From: an uncultured Lachnospiraceae bacterium | Lineage (GTDB): Bacteria; Bacillota; Clostridia; Lachnospirales; Lachnospiraceae | Direction: 5' to 3' | DNA length: 7,069 nt | Assembly (NCBI GenBank): GCA_900555195.1 | Contig: USKC01000161.1 | Coordinates: forward strand, 1 to 7,069 | Shown here: positions 1 to 5,746 of the stretch, one piece after another | Layout: each line of letters begins with the position of its first letter | How positions within the stretch are numbered: position 1 is the stretch's first letter | Notes under the pieces: model-generated | Told to the model about the DNA's origin: nothing | The model's input: the letters and a program-made list of their open reading frames with translations, nothing else | The model's database searches: none | Position numbers and translations under genes: made by a program

Positions 1-1
1 A

Positions 2-71
2 TGACAGGTCAAGCTGACCGTCAAATTGACCGTCAGTTTAACCGCCACATTGGCTGCCAAGTTGCCGGAAA
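2..71 (+). repeat. Degenerate 12-bp tandem repeat with dyad symmetry upstream of the PadR gene
   Basis: Units start at about 15, 27, 39 and 51 with an exact 12-bp step: TGACCGTCA, TGACCGTCA, TAACCGCCA, TGGCTGCCA. A related TGACAGGTCA lies at 2-11. Several units are themselves inverted repeats: TGAC-AG-GTCA at 2-11, TGAC-C-GTCA at 15-23 and 27-35, and TTGGC-T-GCCAA at 50-60. The array ends just before the Shine-Dalgarno site of the PadR gene. A stack of small palindromes about one helical turn apart is what a multi-site operator looks like, and many PadR repressors autoregulate, so an operator array is the favoured inference. The alternative is that it is translated from the ATG at position 1, giving a four-residue pattern (ADRQ, IDRQ, FNRH, IGCQ) fused to PadR. 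No Shine-Dalgarno site for that ATG can be seen because it lies at the window edge. Confidence 0.55.
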
Positions 72-81
72 GGAGAGTTCT

Positions 82-411
82 ATGCCGATTGATAAAAGTT
101 TGGTTTCCGGAAGCACTTCCATGCTTCTGTTGAGACTGCTTGAAGAAAAGGACATGTATGGCTATGAAATGATCGAGACTTTAGAAAGCCGTTCCAATCA
201 TGTATTCAGCCTGAAAGCCGGAACACTGTACCCGCTTCTGCATTCGCTGGAAGAGAAGCGGTATCTGCGCTCTTATGAGGATGAAGTAAATGGAAAAACA
301 AGAAAATATTACAGTATCACAAAGGAAGGAAGAAAGTACCTGCAGGGCAGGAAAGAGGAATGGCGGGAATACGCGTCGGCTGTGGCGGATGTGCTGTATG
401 TGGGAGGGTGA
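82..411 (+). CDS. PadR-family transcriptional regulator
   Basis: This 109-residue protein is a compact winged-helix repressor of the short (PadR-s) type. Such proteins usually act as dimers on an operator near their own gene. Diagnostic segments are LLRLLEEKDMYGYEM (about 16-30), the recognition-helix/wing core GTLYPLLHSLE (47-57), and the wing strand KTRKYYSITKEG (72-83) followed by a C-terminal dimerisation helix. The ATG at 82 is chosen because AGGAG at 71-75 sits 6 nt before it and because PadR domains begin this close to the N-terminus. An upstream in-frame ATG at position 1 would add 27 residues made of the 12-bp repeats. The stop is 2 nt before the next start, and the next gene's Shine-Dalgarno site lies inside this coding end, so the two are probably translationally coupled. 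PadR-s genes are commonly paired with HAAS/DUF1700 membrane proteins, as here. The effector ligand is unknown. Confidence 0.93.
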   Translation: MPIDKSLVSGSTSMLLLRLLEEKDMYGYEMIETLESRSNHVFSLKAGTLYPLLHSLEEKRYLRSYEDEVNGKTRKYYSITKEGRKYLQGRKEEWREYASAVADVLYVGG

Positions 412-413
412 CA

Positions 414-1721
414 ATGGAAGACTATATCAGAATATTGACAGAACAGATCAGATGTGTGCGGGCGAGGGAAGATGTGGCTCGGGAGATCCGGACGCATATC
501 CAGGATCAGGCCTCTTTTTATGAGAAACAGGGAATGGGACGGGAAGAAGCACTTCGGAAGGCAGTCCGGGATATGGGAGATCCTGTATCCATTGGAGTGG
601 AGATGGACCGCATTCACAGGCCTCGGATGGACTGGAAGCTATTGGTGATGGCGGCACTGCTGGGGATAGGTGGTTTGCTTGTCCAGTACGCTGCCGGGGT
701 TCTGGGAGAAGGGACGGAGATGCTGCTCCGTCAGACCATGTACACAGGGATAGGATTTGCGATCATGGTAGGGATCTGTTTTCTGGATTACAGTATGATA
801 GGGAAATATGCGGCTTGGCTGTATGTGTTGTATGTGTGCGGAATTTTGCTCGTACGGTTTGGCATGCAGGAGACAAACGGGATGTACAGAGGGATGATGA
901 TGCCCATGTATCTGTTTATCCCGATATATGCGGGCATCCTTTACCGAAATCGAGGGAGAGGTGTTGTGGGGCTTATAAAGGGGACGCTGCTTTTGCTGCC
1001 TCCGCTTCTGATCGCTCTTTATGCGATTCCTTCCATCGTAACGGCTCTTTGCCTGTTTATGATCTGTACAGGGATGCTTCTTACCGCTGTGGTCAAGGGA
1101 TGGTTTGGCACGGCCAGAAAGAAGATGGCGGGCTTGCTCCTTTCCGCAGGGGCTGTGCTTCCCGCAGCATTCGGAGCATTCGCATATGCCTTTTTCTTGG
1201 CGGATTACCAGAAAATGCGGATCGCGGCCTTCCTGACCCCATGGAAGTATTCGGGGGAGGCGGGGTACATCTATGTTGCTCTCCGCCAGTTGTTTGGAAA
1301 ATGGCGCTGGTTCGGGGGAATCACAGACGGAGCTGCCGATGTGGTGACGAAGGATTATGTACTGGCACGTCTGATAACGATATATGGCATGGCTGTAGGA
1401 ATGGTGATCGTATGTGCCCTGGCCGCATTTCTCGTTCATGTCCTGCTGGTCGCTTTGCGGCAGAAAAATCAACTGGGATTAATGATCGGAATGGGAAGCG
1501 TGCTCCTTTTTCTGGTACAAACCGTTCTTGGGCTCGCGGTGAACTTCAGCATTCTGCCGTCCACAACAGTTATGCTGCCATTTCTGACCTATGGCGGTAC
1601 GGCGACGGCTGTCTATAGCGTGTTTATCGGCTTGCTGCTGAGCGTTTACCGCAATCAAAATGTGTTGGGAGACAGACAATATAAGCCGGGCTGGAGACTG
1701 GTTCTCCGACTGGAAAGATAA
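414..1721 (+). CDS. HAAS-like domain fused to a divergent FtsW/RodA/SpoVE (SEDS) membrane protein
   Basis: 435 residues. Residues 1-65 form a soluble helical region (EDYIRILTEQIR, then MGREEALRKAVRDMGDP at 41-57) typical of HAAS/DUF1700 or permease-prefix domains found beside PadR-s regulators. Residues 75-412 hold about ten hydrophobic segments that follow the SEDS layout. RIAAFLTPW (269-277) matches the RodA 'R..FLNP' segment. TKDYVLARLITIYG (312-325) aligns with 'HTDFIFAVLAEELG', so D314 falls on the essential SEDS aspartate. LPFLTYGGTA (388-397) matches the C-terminal 'LPFLSYGG' signature. SEDS proteins polymerise lipid II glycan strands in the membrane, usually with a class B PBP. The usual QPDLGT and acidic EE positions are replaced (AIPSIVT, TI), so activity is uncertain. 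The start at 414 follows GGGAGG at 402-407; a start at 360 would overlap padR widely. It may be an envelope-responsive glycosyltransferase or a repurposed sensor that signals to PadR. The SEDS call rests on motif recall, without an alignment. Confidence 0.82.
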   Translation: MEDYIRILTEQIRCVRAREDVAREIRTHIQDQASFYEKQGMGREEALRKAVRDMGDPVSIGVEMDRIHRPRMDWKLLVMAALLGIGGLLVQYAAGVLGEGTEMLLRQTMYTGIGFAIMVGICFLDYSMIGKYAAWLYVLYVCGILLVRFGMQETNGMYRGMMMPMYLFIPIYAGILYRNRGRGVVGLIKGTLLLLPPLLIALYAIPSIVTALCLFMICTGMLLTAVVKGWFGTARKKMAGLLLSAGAVLPAAFGAFAYAFFLADYQKMRIAAFLTPWKYSGEAGYIYVALRQLFGKWRWFGGITDGAADVVTKDYVLARLITIYGMAVGMVIVCALAAFLVHVLLVALRQKNQLGLMIGMGSVLLFLVQTVLGLAVNFSILPSTTVMLPFLTYGGTATAVYSVFIGLLLSVYRNQNVLGDRQYKPGWRLVLRLER

Positions 1722-1722
1722 T

Positions 1723-1790
1723 ACGGGATCCGGCAGGTGATCTTTCCAGGTCCCGTCAAAGCAATTCGATTTCTGCCAAAGCAATTTTGG
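1723..1790 (+). repeat. Small inverted and direct repeats in the gap after the SEDS gene
   Basis: Just after the stop, ACGGGA (1723-1728) and TCCCGT (1751-1756) form a perfect 6-bp inverted repeat with a 22-nt loop. There is no T-run after it, so it is at most a weak terminator. CAAAGCAATT then occurs twice, at 1757-1766 and 1777-1786, exactly 20 bp apart. The second copy lies in a small hairpin, CCAAA (1776-1780) with TTTGG (1786-1790). The pair sits just upstream of the probable promoter of the phosphotransferase gene and could be a regulator site, but nothing identifies the regulator. Confidence 0.35.
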
Positions 1791-1797
1791 GGCCAGC

Positions 1798-1826
1798 TTG
1801 ACAGGCTTCCTCTTTCTGTGTAGTGT
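1798..1826 (+). promoter_or_regulatory. Probable sigma-A promoter for the phosphotransferase gene
   Basis: A perfect -35 box TTGACA lies at 1798-1803. With a 17-bp spacer it faces TAGTGT at 1821-1826, which matches the -10 consensus at three positions only. A second AT-rich stretch, GTTATA, follows at 1825-1830. The position, 34 bp upstream of the next start, suits a promoter. Confidence 0.45.
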
Positions 1827-1859
1827 TATAGGCAGACAAATCGCGCAAAGGAGAGGGAT

Positions 1860-2834
1860 ATGGAGAGCAAAACAAAGAATAAACAGGAATGGGGAACCCT
1901 CCTGAAAATGGCGAAAAGGGCCTTTCCCGGCGAGCGTGGCACGGAGAAGGAATATACTTTTCGGGAACTGAAGGAGGGATTCTTTAATGCGGCTTACCTG
2001 GTTTGCCTTCCTTCAGGAAAGGAAGCGATTCTGAAGATCGCTCCGCCCAAAGATGCGCAGATCATGACGTATGAGCACGGAATGATGCGTACGGAAGTGG
2101 AGGCCATGAGGCTGGTGCGTGCCAAAACGGCTGTGCCGGTGCCGGAAATTTTTTATTATGATCCTTCTGGTGAACTCTGCGGAAGCGACTATTTTTTTAT
2201 GGAAAAACTGAAAGGCGCTTCTTATGCATCAACCCGGGAGAAACTTTCTTCGGAAGAAAGATATCGGGTGGAATATGAGGCGGGTAGATATAACCGATTG
2301 ATGAATGAACTGGAAGGGGAGTATTTCGGGATTCCCGGTGTGCCTGCCCAATGCGGAAAGAGCTGGAAGGCGGCGTTCGGAAAAATAATGGAAGCGCTGC
2401 TTAAGGATGGAGAACAAAAAAAGGTGGACATCGGCATGGATTATGACGAACTGCGCAGGATCCTTGAGAAACATGCGGGCTGCTTGGAGGAAGTAAAGCA
2501 CCCCAGATTTGTCCACTGGGATCTGTGGGAGGGCAACCTGTTTCAGAAGGACGGCCGCGTCACAGGCCTGATTGATTTTGAGAGGGCGCTGTGGGGGGAT
2601 CCGCTGATGGAGCATGACTTTCAGGGGATCACCCGCGGAGAGAAGAACACGCCATTCCTGGAAGGCTATGGAAAGACTTCATTCAGCAGCCTGGAAAAGG
2701 AGCAAAGAGGGCTTTATAATCTGCACCTCTTTTTTATTATGACAATAGAATGCGCGTATAGAGAATATGAAGATAACAGCCAGTACCGATGGGCCAGACG
2801 GATGCTGTTGGAGGAGAAGAAGATATTGGAATAG
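1860..2834 (+). CDS. Aminoglycoside/choline kinase-fold phosphotransferase (APH family)
   Basis: 324 residues, cytoplasmic, with a protein-kinase-like fold. Visible motifs are the phosphate-loop region ELKEGFFNAAYLV (36-48); the ATP-contacting lysine K59 in AILKI, with a helix-C-type glutamate in RTEVEAM (77-83); the hinge FFMEKLKG (112-119); the catalytic loop HWDLWEGN with H219, D221 and N226; and the metal-binding aspartate D239 in GLIDFERALWGDP. All key residues are present, so the enzyme should be active. The family moves the ATP gamma-phosphate to a hydroxyl on a small molecule: aminoglycoside, choline, homoserine, macrolide or sugar. The substrate cannot be read from the sequence, and resistance should not be assumed. 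The catalytic loop has HWD in place of the usual HGD. AAGGAG at 1848-1853 precedes the ATG by 6 nt. It stands alone between a probable promoter upstream and a new promoter at its stop codon. Confidence 0.88.
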   Translation: MESKTKNKQEWGTLLKMAKRAFPGERGTEKEYTFRELKEGFFNAAYLVCLPSGKEAILKIAPPKDAQIMTYEHGMMRTEVEAMRLVRAKTAVPVPEIFYYDPSGELCGSDYFFMEKLKGASYASTREKLSSEERYRVEYEAGRYNRLMNELEGEYFGIPGVPAQCGKSWKAAFGKIMEALLKDGEQKKVDIGMDYDELRRILEKHAGCLEEVKHPRFVHWDLWEGNLFQKDGRVTGLIDFERALWGDPLMEHDFQGITRGEKNTPFLEGYGKTSFSSLEKEQRGLYNLHLFFIMTIECAYREYEDNSQYRWARRMLLEEKKILE

Positions 2835-2865
2835 ACTTTTTTTCAACGTTCATTATATAATGAAC
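2832..2865 (+). promoter_or_regulatory. Promoter with an 18-bp perfect palindrome over its -10 box
   Basis: TAGACT (2832-2837, overlapping the upstream stop codon) and a perfect TATAAT (2856-2861) are 18 bp apart. The -10 box lies inside GTTCATTATATAATGAAC (2848-2865), an exact 18-bp palindrome. An A/T-rich palindrome on the -10 box suggests a repressor operator, although TATAAT-rich DNA is partly self-complementary by chance. It would drive the DUF3048 gene and probably the two genes after it. A run of seven T (2837-2843) lies between the two boxes. Confidence 0.55.
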
Positions 2866-2891
2866 ATGGAACCAAAGAGAAAGCAGCCAAA

Positions 2892-2926
2892 GCAGATCTG
2901 CCGGAGCGGTGTTCTGGAACCGGCAG
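2892..2926 (+). other. Hairpin in the 5' leader of the DUF3048 gene
   Basis: CTGCCGG (2898-2904) and CCGGCAG (2920-2926) make a perfect 7-bp, GC-rich stem, about ten bases before the Shine-Dalgarno site AGGA (2936-2939). A second palindrome, GCAGATCTGC (2892-2901), overlaps its left arm, so two alternative folds are possible. No T-run follows, so it is not a terminator. It could affect mRNA stability or translation; no known riboswitch class is recognised. Confidence 0.4.
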
Positions 2927-2946
2927 GCTGATGAAAGGAAGAGCGG

Positions 2947-4122
2947 ATGAACAAACGGTGGAGAAGGATAGGGGCGTCGGTCTGCCTGGCCGGAGTTTTG
3001 CTGATGTCTGGGTGTGGAAATGAGGCGGAAGTAGCAGCCTCCGTGGAGGAAACACAGACGGAGACGGAAAGCATCAGTGTACAGACAGAAGCTGAGACGG
3101 AAACAGAGACTATGGAAGAACTGCAGGTGATTGAAGAGCGGGAAGAGGTGGACGGCCAGCTTCAGAGCTATTTGACGGGAGAATGGAAGGATGCAGAAGT
3201 GGCCGGAAGAAGGCCGTTGGCGGTGATGATTCCGAATAATGCCCAGGCGATGCCTCAGTATGGCCTTTCCGCTGCAAGCGTGATCTATGAGGCTCCCGTG
3301 GAGGGGCGGATCACCCGTTTGATGGCGATCTTTGAGGATTTTGATGATCTGGACCATATCGGGCCGGTGAGAAGCGCCAGAGATTATTTTGTATATACAG
3401 CCATGGGATTTGACGCCTTCTACTGCAACTGGGGCTTGGCGAGGCCGTATGTGGAAGAACTGATTAACCGGGATACCGTGCATAACATCAGCGCGGGCGT
3501 GGAAGGGATTTATCATCCTGCGGATGAGGCGTATGGAAGGATCGACAGGCCGGGCTATGCACAGGAATTTACGGGCTATTTGTTTATAGATGGGGTAAAA
3601 GAAGCGGTGGAACGTCTGGAATATGACTGGGAGTATTCGGAGGATCATGTGGCTCCGTTTACCTTTGCCCAGGAAGGGTTCCGTGCGGAATACGAAGATG
3701 CGGAGGATGCCACGATCATCCGGCCGGGCGGAACGGAGAACAATTCCGGAGGATATGGAGCGTATCAGCCCTATTTTGAATACAATGCGGAGGATGGGCT
3801 TTACTATCGCTATCAGGATGGAGAGCCTCAGATCGATGAAATGAATGGGGAGCAGCTGGCCGTCTCCAATGTGATCTTCCAGATCTGTCACGGAGAGGTC
3901 AGGGATTCGCATGATTATCTGGCGTTCGGCGTCCATGGAGAAGGCGATGCGCTGATTTTCACCAATGGAAAAGTCATTCCGGGCACCTGGTCCAGGATGG
4001 AAGGAGATAGCGTTCCACCCGTTTTCTATGATGAAGATGGAAATGAAATCGTTTTTAACCAGGGAAAAACATGGATCTGCAACATCTGGCAGGAGTATTC
4101 GGAATATATGGAATATGAATGA
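2947..4122 (+). CDS. DUF3048 domain-containing lipoprotein (YerB-like)
   Basis: 391 residues. A basic start (MNKRWRR) and hydrophobic stretch (8-20) lead to a lipobox-like LMSGC with C23 as the probable lipidated cysteine, so the protein should be anchored outside the membrane. Position -3 is Met rather than the usual Leu. Residues 31-68 are a Thr/Glu-rich linker (TETE, SISVQTEAE). The N-terminal DUF3048 domain (about 88-225) shows RPLAVMIPNN, SVIYEAPVEGRITRLMAIFE and HIGPVRSARDYF. The C-terminal DUF3048 domain (about 275-385) shows ALIFTNGKVIPGTWSR and GKTWICNI. The biochemical role of DUF3048 is not established; members are extracytoplasmic lipoproteins of Firmicutes. The ATG at 2947 is preceded by AGGA at 2936-2939. 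It is the first gene of a probable operon with hypA and the DUF2752 gene, and has an own promoter over a palindrome. The protein is strikingly acidic. Confidence 0.92.
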   Translation: MNKRWRRIGASVCLAGVLLMSGCGNEAEVAASVEETQTETESISVQTEAETETETMEELQVIEEREEVDGQLQSYLTGEWKDAEVAGRRPLAVMIPNNAQAMPQYGLSAASVIYEAPVEGRITRLMAIFEDFDDLDHIGPVRSARDYFVYTAMGFDAFYCNWGLARPYVEELINRDTVHNISAGVEGIYHPADEAYGRIDRPGYAQEFTGYLFIDGVKEAVERLEYDWEYSEDHVAPFTFAQEGFRAEYEDAEDATIIRPGGTENNSGGYGAYQPYFEYNAEDGLYYRYQDGEPQIDEMNGEQLAVSNVIFQICHGEVRDSHDYLAFGVHGEGDALIFTNGKVIPGTWSRMEGDSVPPVFYDEDGNEIVFNQGKTWICNIWQEYSEYMEYE

Positions 4123-4135
4123 TGCTGCGGCTGGC

Positions 4136-4172
4136 CCGCTTTATGAGCGGACAGAACAGGAGCCTGTGCTCC
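4136..4172 (+). other. Two small tandem hairpins between the DUF3048 gene and hypA
   Basis: CCGCT (4136-4140)/AGCGG (4146-4150) and GGAGC (4159-4163)/GCTCC (4168-4172) are perfect 5-bp stems with 5- and 4-nt loops. Neither has a T-run, so read-through into hypA is expected. They may mark an mRNA processing or stability point. Stems this short can occur by chance. Confidence 0.3.
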
Positions 4173-4194
4173 GGCAAGGCGGGGAGGAATCGGT

Positions 4195-4539
4195 TTGCAC
4201 GAACTTGGCATTTTGATGGAAGTCATAAAGACGGTGGAGCGCTACGCTGCTGACAATCAGGTGGGAAAGATAGAGACGCTTGTTCTCCAGATCGGAGAGA
4301 TTTCCTCCGTAATTCCGGAATACATGGAAAAAGTATATCCCGCTGCGGTGCAGGGCAGCCTTCTGGAGGATGCAAAGCTGGAGATTGAAATCCTTCTGGC
4401 GAATGCAGAATGCCAGGATTGCGGCCGGATTTTTCACGCAACGGTCAACGGAGGTGTGTGTCCTTACTGCAAAAGTAGAAATATGAAGCTGATTAGCGGG
4501 AGGGATTTCTATATTAAAGAAATTGTGTGCAGCGAATAG
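4195..4539 (+). CDS. hypA: HypA nickel metallochaperone (hydrogenase/urease maturation)
   Basis: 114 residues, the usual HypA length. It delivers nickel, normally with the GTPase HypB, to the active site of [NiFe] hydrogenase (or urease in some species) in the cytoplasm. The N-terminal MHELGI supplies the nickel-binding pair, the Met amino group and His2 followed by Glu3. This fixes the start at TTG 4195, since any later start would remove the site. GGGGAGG at 4181-4187 lies 7 nt before it. The structural zinc site is complete: C73-X2-C76 and C89-X2-C92, with ECQDCGRIF and CPYCKSRN. The conserved LQIGEISSV follows the N-terminal helix. No hypB, hypC-F, hydrogenase or urease gene is in view, so HypA is separated from its partners. 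It lies 72 nt after the lipoprotein gene and 26 nt before the DUF2752 gene, so co-transcription is likely but a shared function is not evident. Confidence 0.93.
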   Translation: MHELGILMEVIKTVERYAADNQVGKIETLVLQIGEISSVIPEYMEKVYPAAVQGSLLEDAKLEIEILLANAECQDCGRIFHATVNGGVCPYCKSRNMKLISGRDFYIKEIVCSE

Positions 4540-4565
4540 TGCGGCCGGAGAAGGGAGTTTGATGA

Positions 4566-5060
4566 ATGGAGACGGAACAGGATAGCCGCAGCCGGGGAAG
4601 GCTTGCCGTGATCTGGAAGAGAATCTGGGCCGATTTGAAGAATTATAAATGGGCCATTCTGGGGCTGATCCTGTATGACGCGGCGGTTACGTTCCTTTTT
4701 GGCGCGTTCTGTCCCATGGTTATAGTGACGGGGCTTCCCTGTCCGGGCTGTGGCACTACGCGGGCGCTGGGATATGTGATGAGGGGAGATTTTGGACGGG
4801 CCTTTGTATCGAATCCCTGCATTTATCTGTGGATCGCGGCAGGAATTTATCTGGTTATCATGCGGTATGTAAAAGGTAAACCTGCAAAAGGCTTTTTGAA
4901 GATCGCAGGAGGGATCGCGGTGATTATGATTGCGGTCTATCTGGCCAGAATGGCTACGCAGTTTCCCTCCCAGCCGCCCATGGTATTCTTGGAAAACAAT
5001 GTGCTTGGGAAAATTTTCCCATTTTATAACGAATTCTTGCAGAGATTATTTGGCTTGTGA
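4566..5060 (+). CDS. DUF2752 domain-containing membrane protein
   Basis: 164 residues. DUF2752 is recognised by CPGCGTTRA (59-67), followed by the family's RGDFGRAFVSNP (73-84) in the loop after the first membrane segment. Three hydrophobic segments are likely: about 29-56, 85-100 and 112-130. The two cysteines of CPGC could bind metal or be redox active, but the family has no established biochemical function. AGGGAG at 4552-4557 precedes the ATG at 4566 by 8 nt. An ATG at 4562 is in another frame. The stop TGA (5058-5060) lies within a candidate extended -10 element for the next gene. It is the last gene of the DUF3048-hypA-DUF2752 run. Confidence 0.88.
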   Translation: METEQDSRSRGRLAVIWKRIWADLKNYKWAILGLILYDAAVTFLFGAFCPMVIVTGLPCPGCGTTRALGYVMRGDFGRAFVSNPCIYLWIAAGIYLVIMRYVKGKPAKGFLKIAGGIAVIMIAVYLARMATQFPSQPPMVFLENNVLGKIFPFYNEFLQRLFGL

Positions 5061-5066
5061 TAAAAT
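5037..5066 (+). promoter_or_regulatory. Probable extended -10 promoter for the two-TM protein gene
   Basis: TGaTAAAAT (5058-5066) is an extended -10 element, with TTGCAG (5037-5042) as a partial -35 at 18-bp spacing. It overlaps the end of the DUF2752 gene. Transcription from it would give a leader of about 120 nt that contains the three hairpins. Confidence 0.45.
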
Positions 5067-5089
5067 AGAGCAAATGGGAAAAGCACACG

Positions 5090-5168
5090 GAAGAAGGCCC
5101 TTTCGGGGCATTCTTCTGAGGGTAGTGCGTACTGCCTGACAGCATGCGGGCAATAGAAATGCGCATGC
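5090..5168 (+). other. Three consecutive hairpins in the leader of the two-TM protein gene
   Basis: Hairpin 1: GAAGAA (5090-5095) with TTCTTC (5111-5116), then one G/A mismatch and GCCC (5097-5100) with GGGC (5106-5109). Hairpin 2: GGTAGT (5121-5126) with ACTGCC (5131-5136), six pairs including one G-U, around the loop GCGT. Hairpin 3: GCATGCG (5142-5148) with CGCATGC (5162-5168), seven perfect pairs and a 13-nt loop. None has a U-run. The row ends about 12 nt before the Shine-Dalgarno site AAGGGGAG (5181-5188). It matches no leader family that I recognise; it may control translation or mRNA stability, or hairpin 1 may partly terminate the upstream operon. Confidence 0.45.
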
Positions 5169-5195
5169 AAAATGAAAAGAAAGGGGAGATAACGA

Positions 5196-5702
5196 ATGAG
5201 TGATCAGGAATGGAGCCAGGGGCCGCAGGACGGCTTTCAGGGAAATGAAGCGGGAGGACAGCCGGAAAACGGAGGCTGGCAGAACCAAGCCTATGGAAAT
5301 GATACATATCAGAACAGTGGTTCTCAGAACGGCGGCTATCAGAACAATTCTTACCAGAATAACGGCTATCAGAATGGAACTGACGCGAATGGATATAACA
5401 ACTATCAGCAGGGCCAGCCGTTTCCGCAGAGCCCTTACCAGGGCGCTCCGTTAAGGCCGGAAGGCAGTGTTCCCGGGTTGGAACCTCCGATGTCGGTGGG
5501 AGAATGGCTTTTAACGATGCTTGTGCTGGCGATTCCCTGCGTGAACCTCATCATGCTGTTCGTATGGGGATTTGGCAGTTCGGAGAAAAAGAGCAGAGCG
5601 AACTACTGCAAGGCGCAGCTGATTTGGATGGTGATCTGGACCGTGATTTTGGTGCTGTTCTATGTGGTGGTTCTGGCAGGCGTGATAGCTGGAATGAGTT
5701 AA
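5196..5702 (+). CDS. Q/N/G/Y-rich pentapeptide-repeat protein with two C-terminal TM segments
   Basis: 168 residues with no named family that I recognise. Residues 1-80 are disordered and rich in Gln, Asn, Gly and Tyr, with five tandem pentapeptides at 37-61 of the form (G/S)-Y-Q-N-(N/G). Such composition is prion-like and may favour self-association. A short Pro-rich stretch (74-98) leads to two membrane helices at about 103-127 and 139-166, joined by a basic loop SSEKKSRANYCKAQ (128-141). The C-terminal part, beginning PMSVGEWLLTMLVL and continuing with CVNLIMLFVWGF, resembles proteins often seen in Lachnospiraceae behind low-complexity or zinc-ribbon N-termini; I infer this from memory. 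No signal peptide is seen, so the N-terminus is probably cytoplasmic. AAGGGGAG at 5181-5188 precedes the ATG by 7 nt. It is likely monocistronic: own promoter, terminator directly after the stop. Function unknown. Confidence 0.85.
   Translation: MSDQEWSQGPQDGFQGNEAGGQPENGGWQNQAYGNDTYQNSGSQNGGYQNNSYQNNGYQNGTDANGYNNYQQGQPFPQSPYQGAPLRPEGSVPGLEPPMSVGEWLLTMLVLAIPCVNLIMLFVWGFGSSEKKSRANYCKAQLIWMVIWTVILVLFYVVVLAGVIAGMS
5304..5378 (+). repeat. Five 15-bp coding tandem repeats (pentapeptide GYQNN type)
   Basis: The units encode TYQNS, GSQNG, GYQNN, SYQNN and GYQNG. At DNA level the core TATCAGAA recurs at 5307, 5337 and 5367, with TCTCAGAA at 5322 and TACCAGAA at 5352, all exactly 15 bp apart. The nucleotide similarity points to recent duplication by slippage, so copy number may differ between strains without a frameshift. 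Confidence 0.8.
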
Positions 5703-5706
5703 AAAG

Positions 5707-5746
5707 AGGCAGGGGTGCTTTGAAGAAAAGCATCCCTGCTGTTTTT
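5707..5746 (+). terminator. Bidirectional intrinsic terminator between convergent genes
   Basis: GCAGGGGTGCTT (5709-5720) pairs with AAGCATCCCTGC (5728-5739): twelve pairs, one of them G-T, around a short A-rich loop. On the + strand five T follow at 5742-5746, ending the two-TM protein gene, whose stop lies just upstream. On the - strand the hairpin is followed by the complement of AAAAA (5701-5705), a T-run that would end the methyltransferase transcript. The methyltransferase stop codon (5747-5745) overlaps the + strand T-run. Confidence 0.9.

Noticed and set aside
1..411. Long version of PadR starting at base 1
   Set aside because: The added 27 residues come from the 12-bp repeats, PadR-s proteins do not need them, and a good AGGAG lies before the ATG at 82. 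Kept only as an alternative.
639..1472. Minus-strand open frame of about 277 codons opposite the SEDS gene
   Set aside because: Antisense to a gene with clear membrane-protein pattern; its composition (His, Gln, Arg, Pro) shows no domain or Shine-Dalgarno site.
815..1618. Plus-strand alternative frame of about 267 codons inside the SEDS gene
   Set aside because: It is the out-of-frame reading of the same DNA, rich in Cys/Arg/Gly and without a motif; the SEDS frame has family motifs.
1860..2834. Calling the phosphotransferase an antibiotic-resistance gene
   Set aside because: The fold motifs are clear but the family is broad, and nothing around it (integron, transposon, other resistance genes) supports a resistance role.
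2737..3936. Minus-strand open frame of about 399 codons opposite the DUF3048 gene
   Set aside because: It lies wholly antisense to a well-supported lipoprotein gene, has no recognisable domain and is rich in Arg/His/Ser/Ile as expected for a shadow frame.
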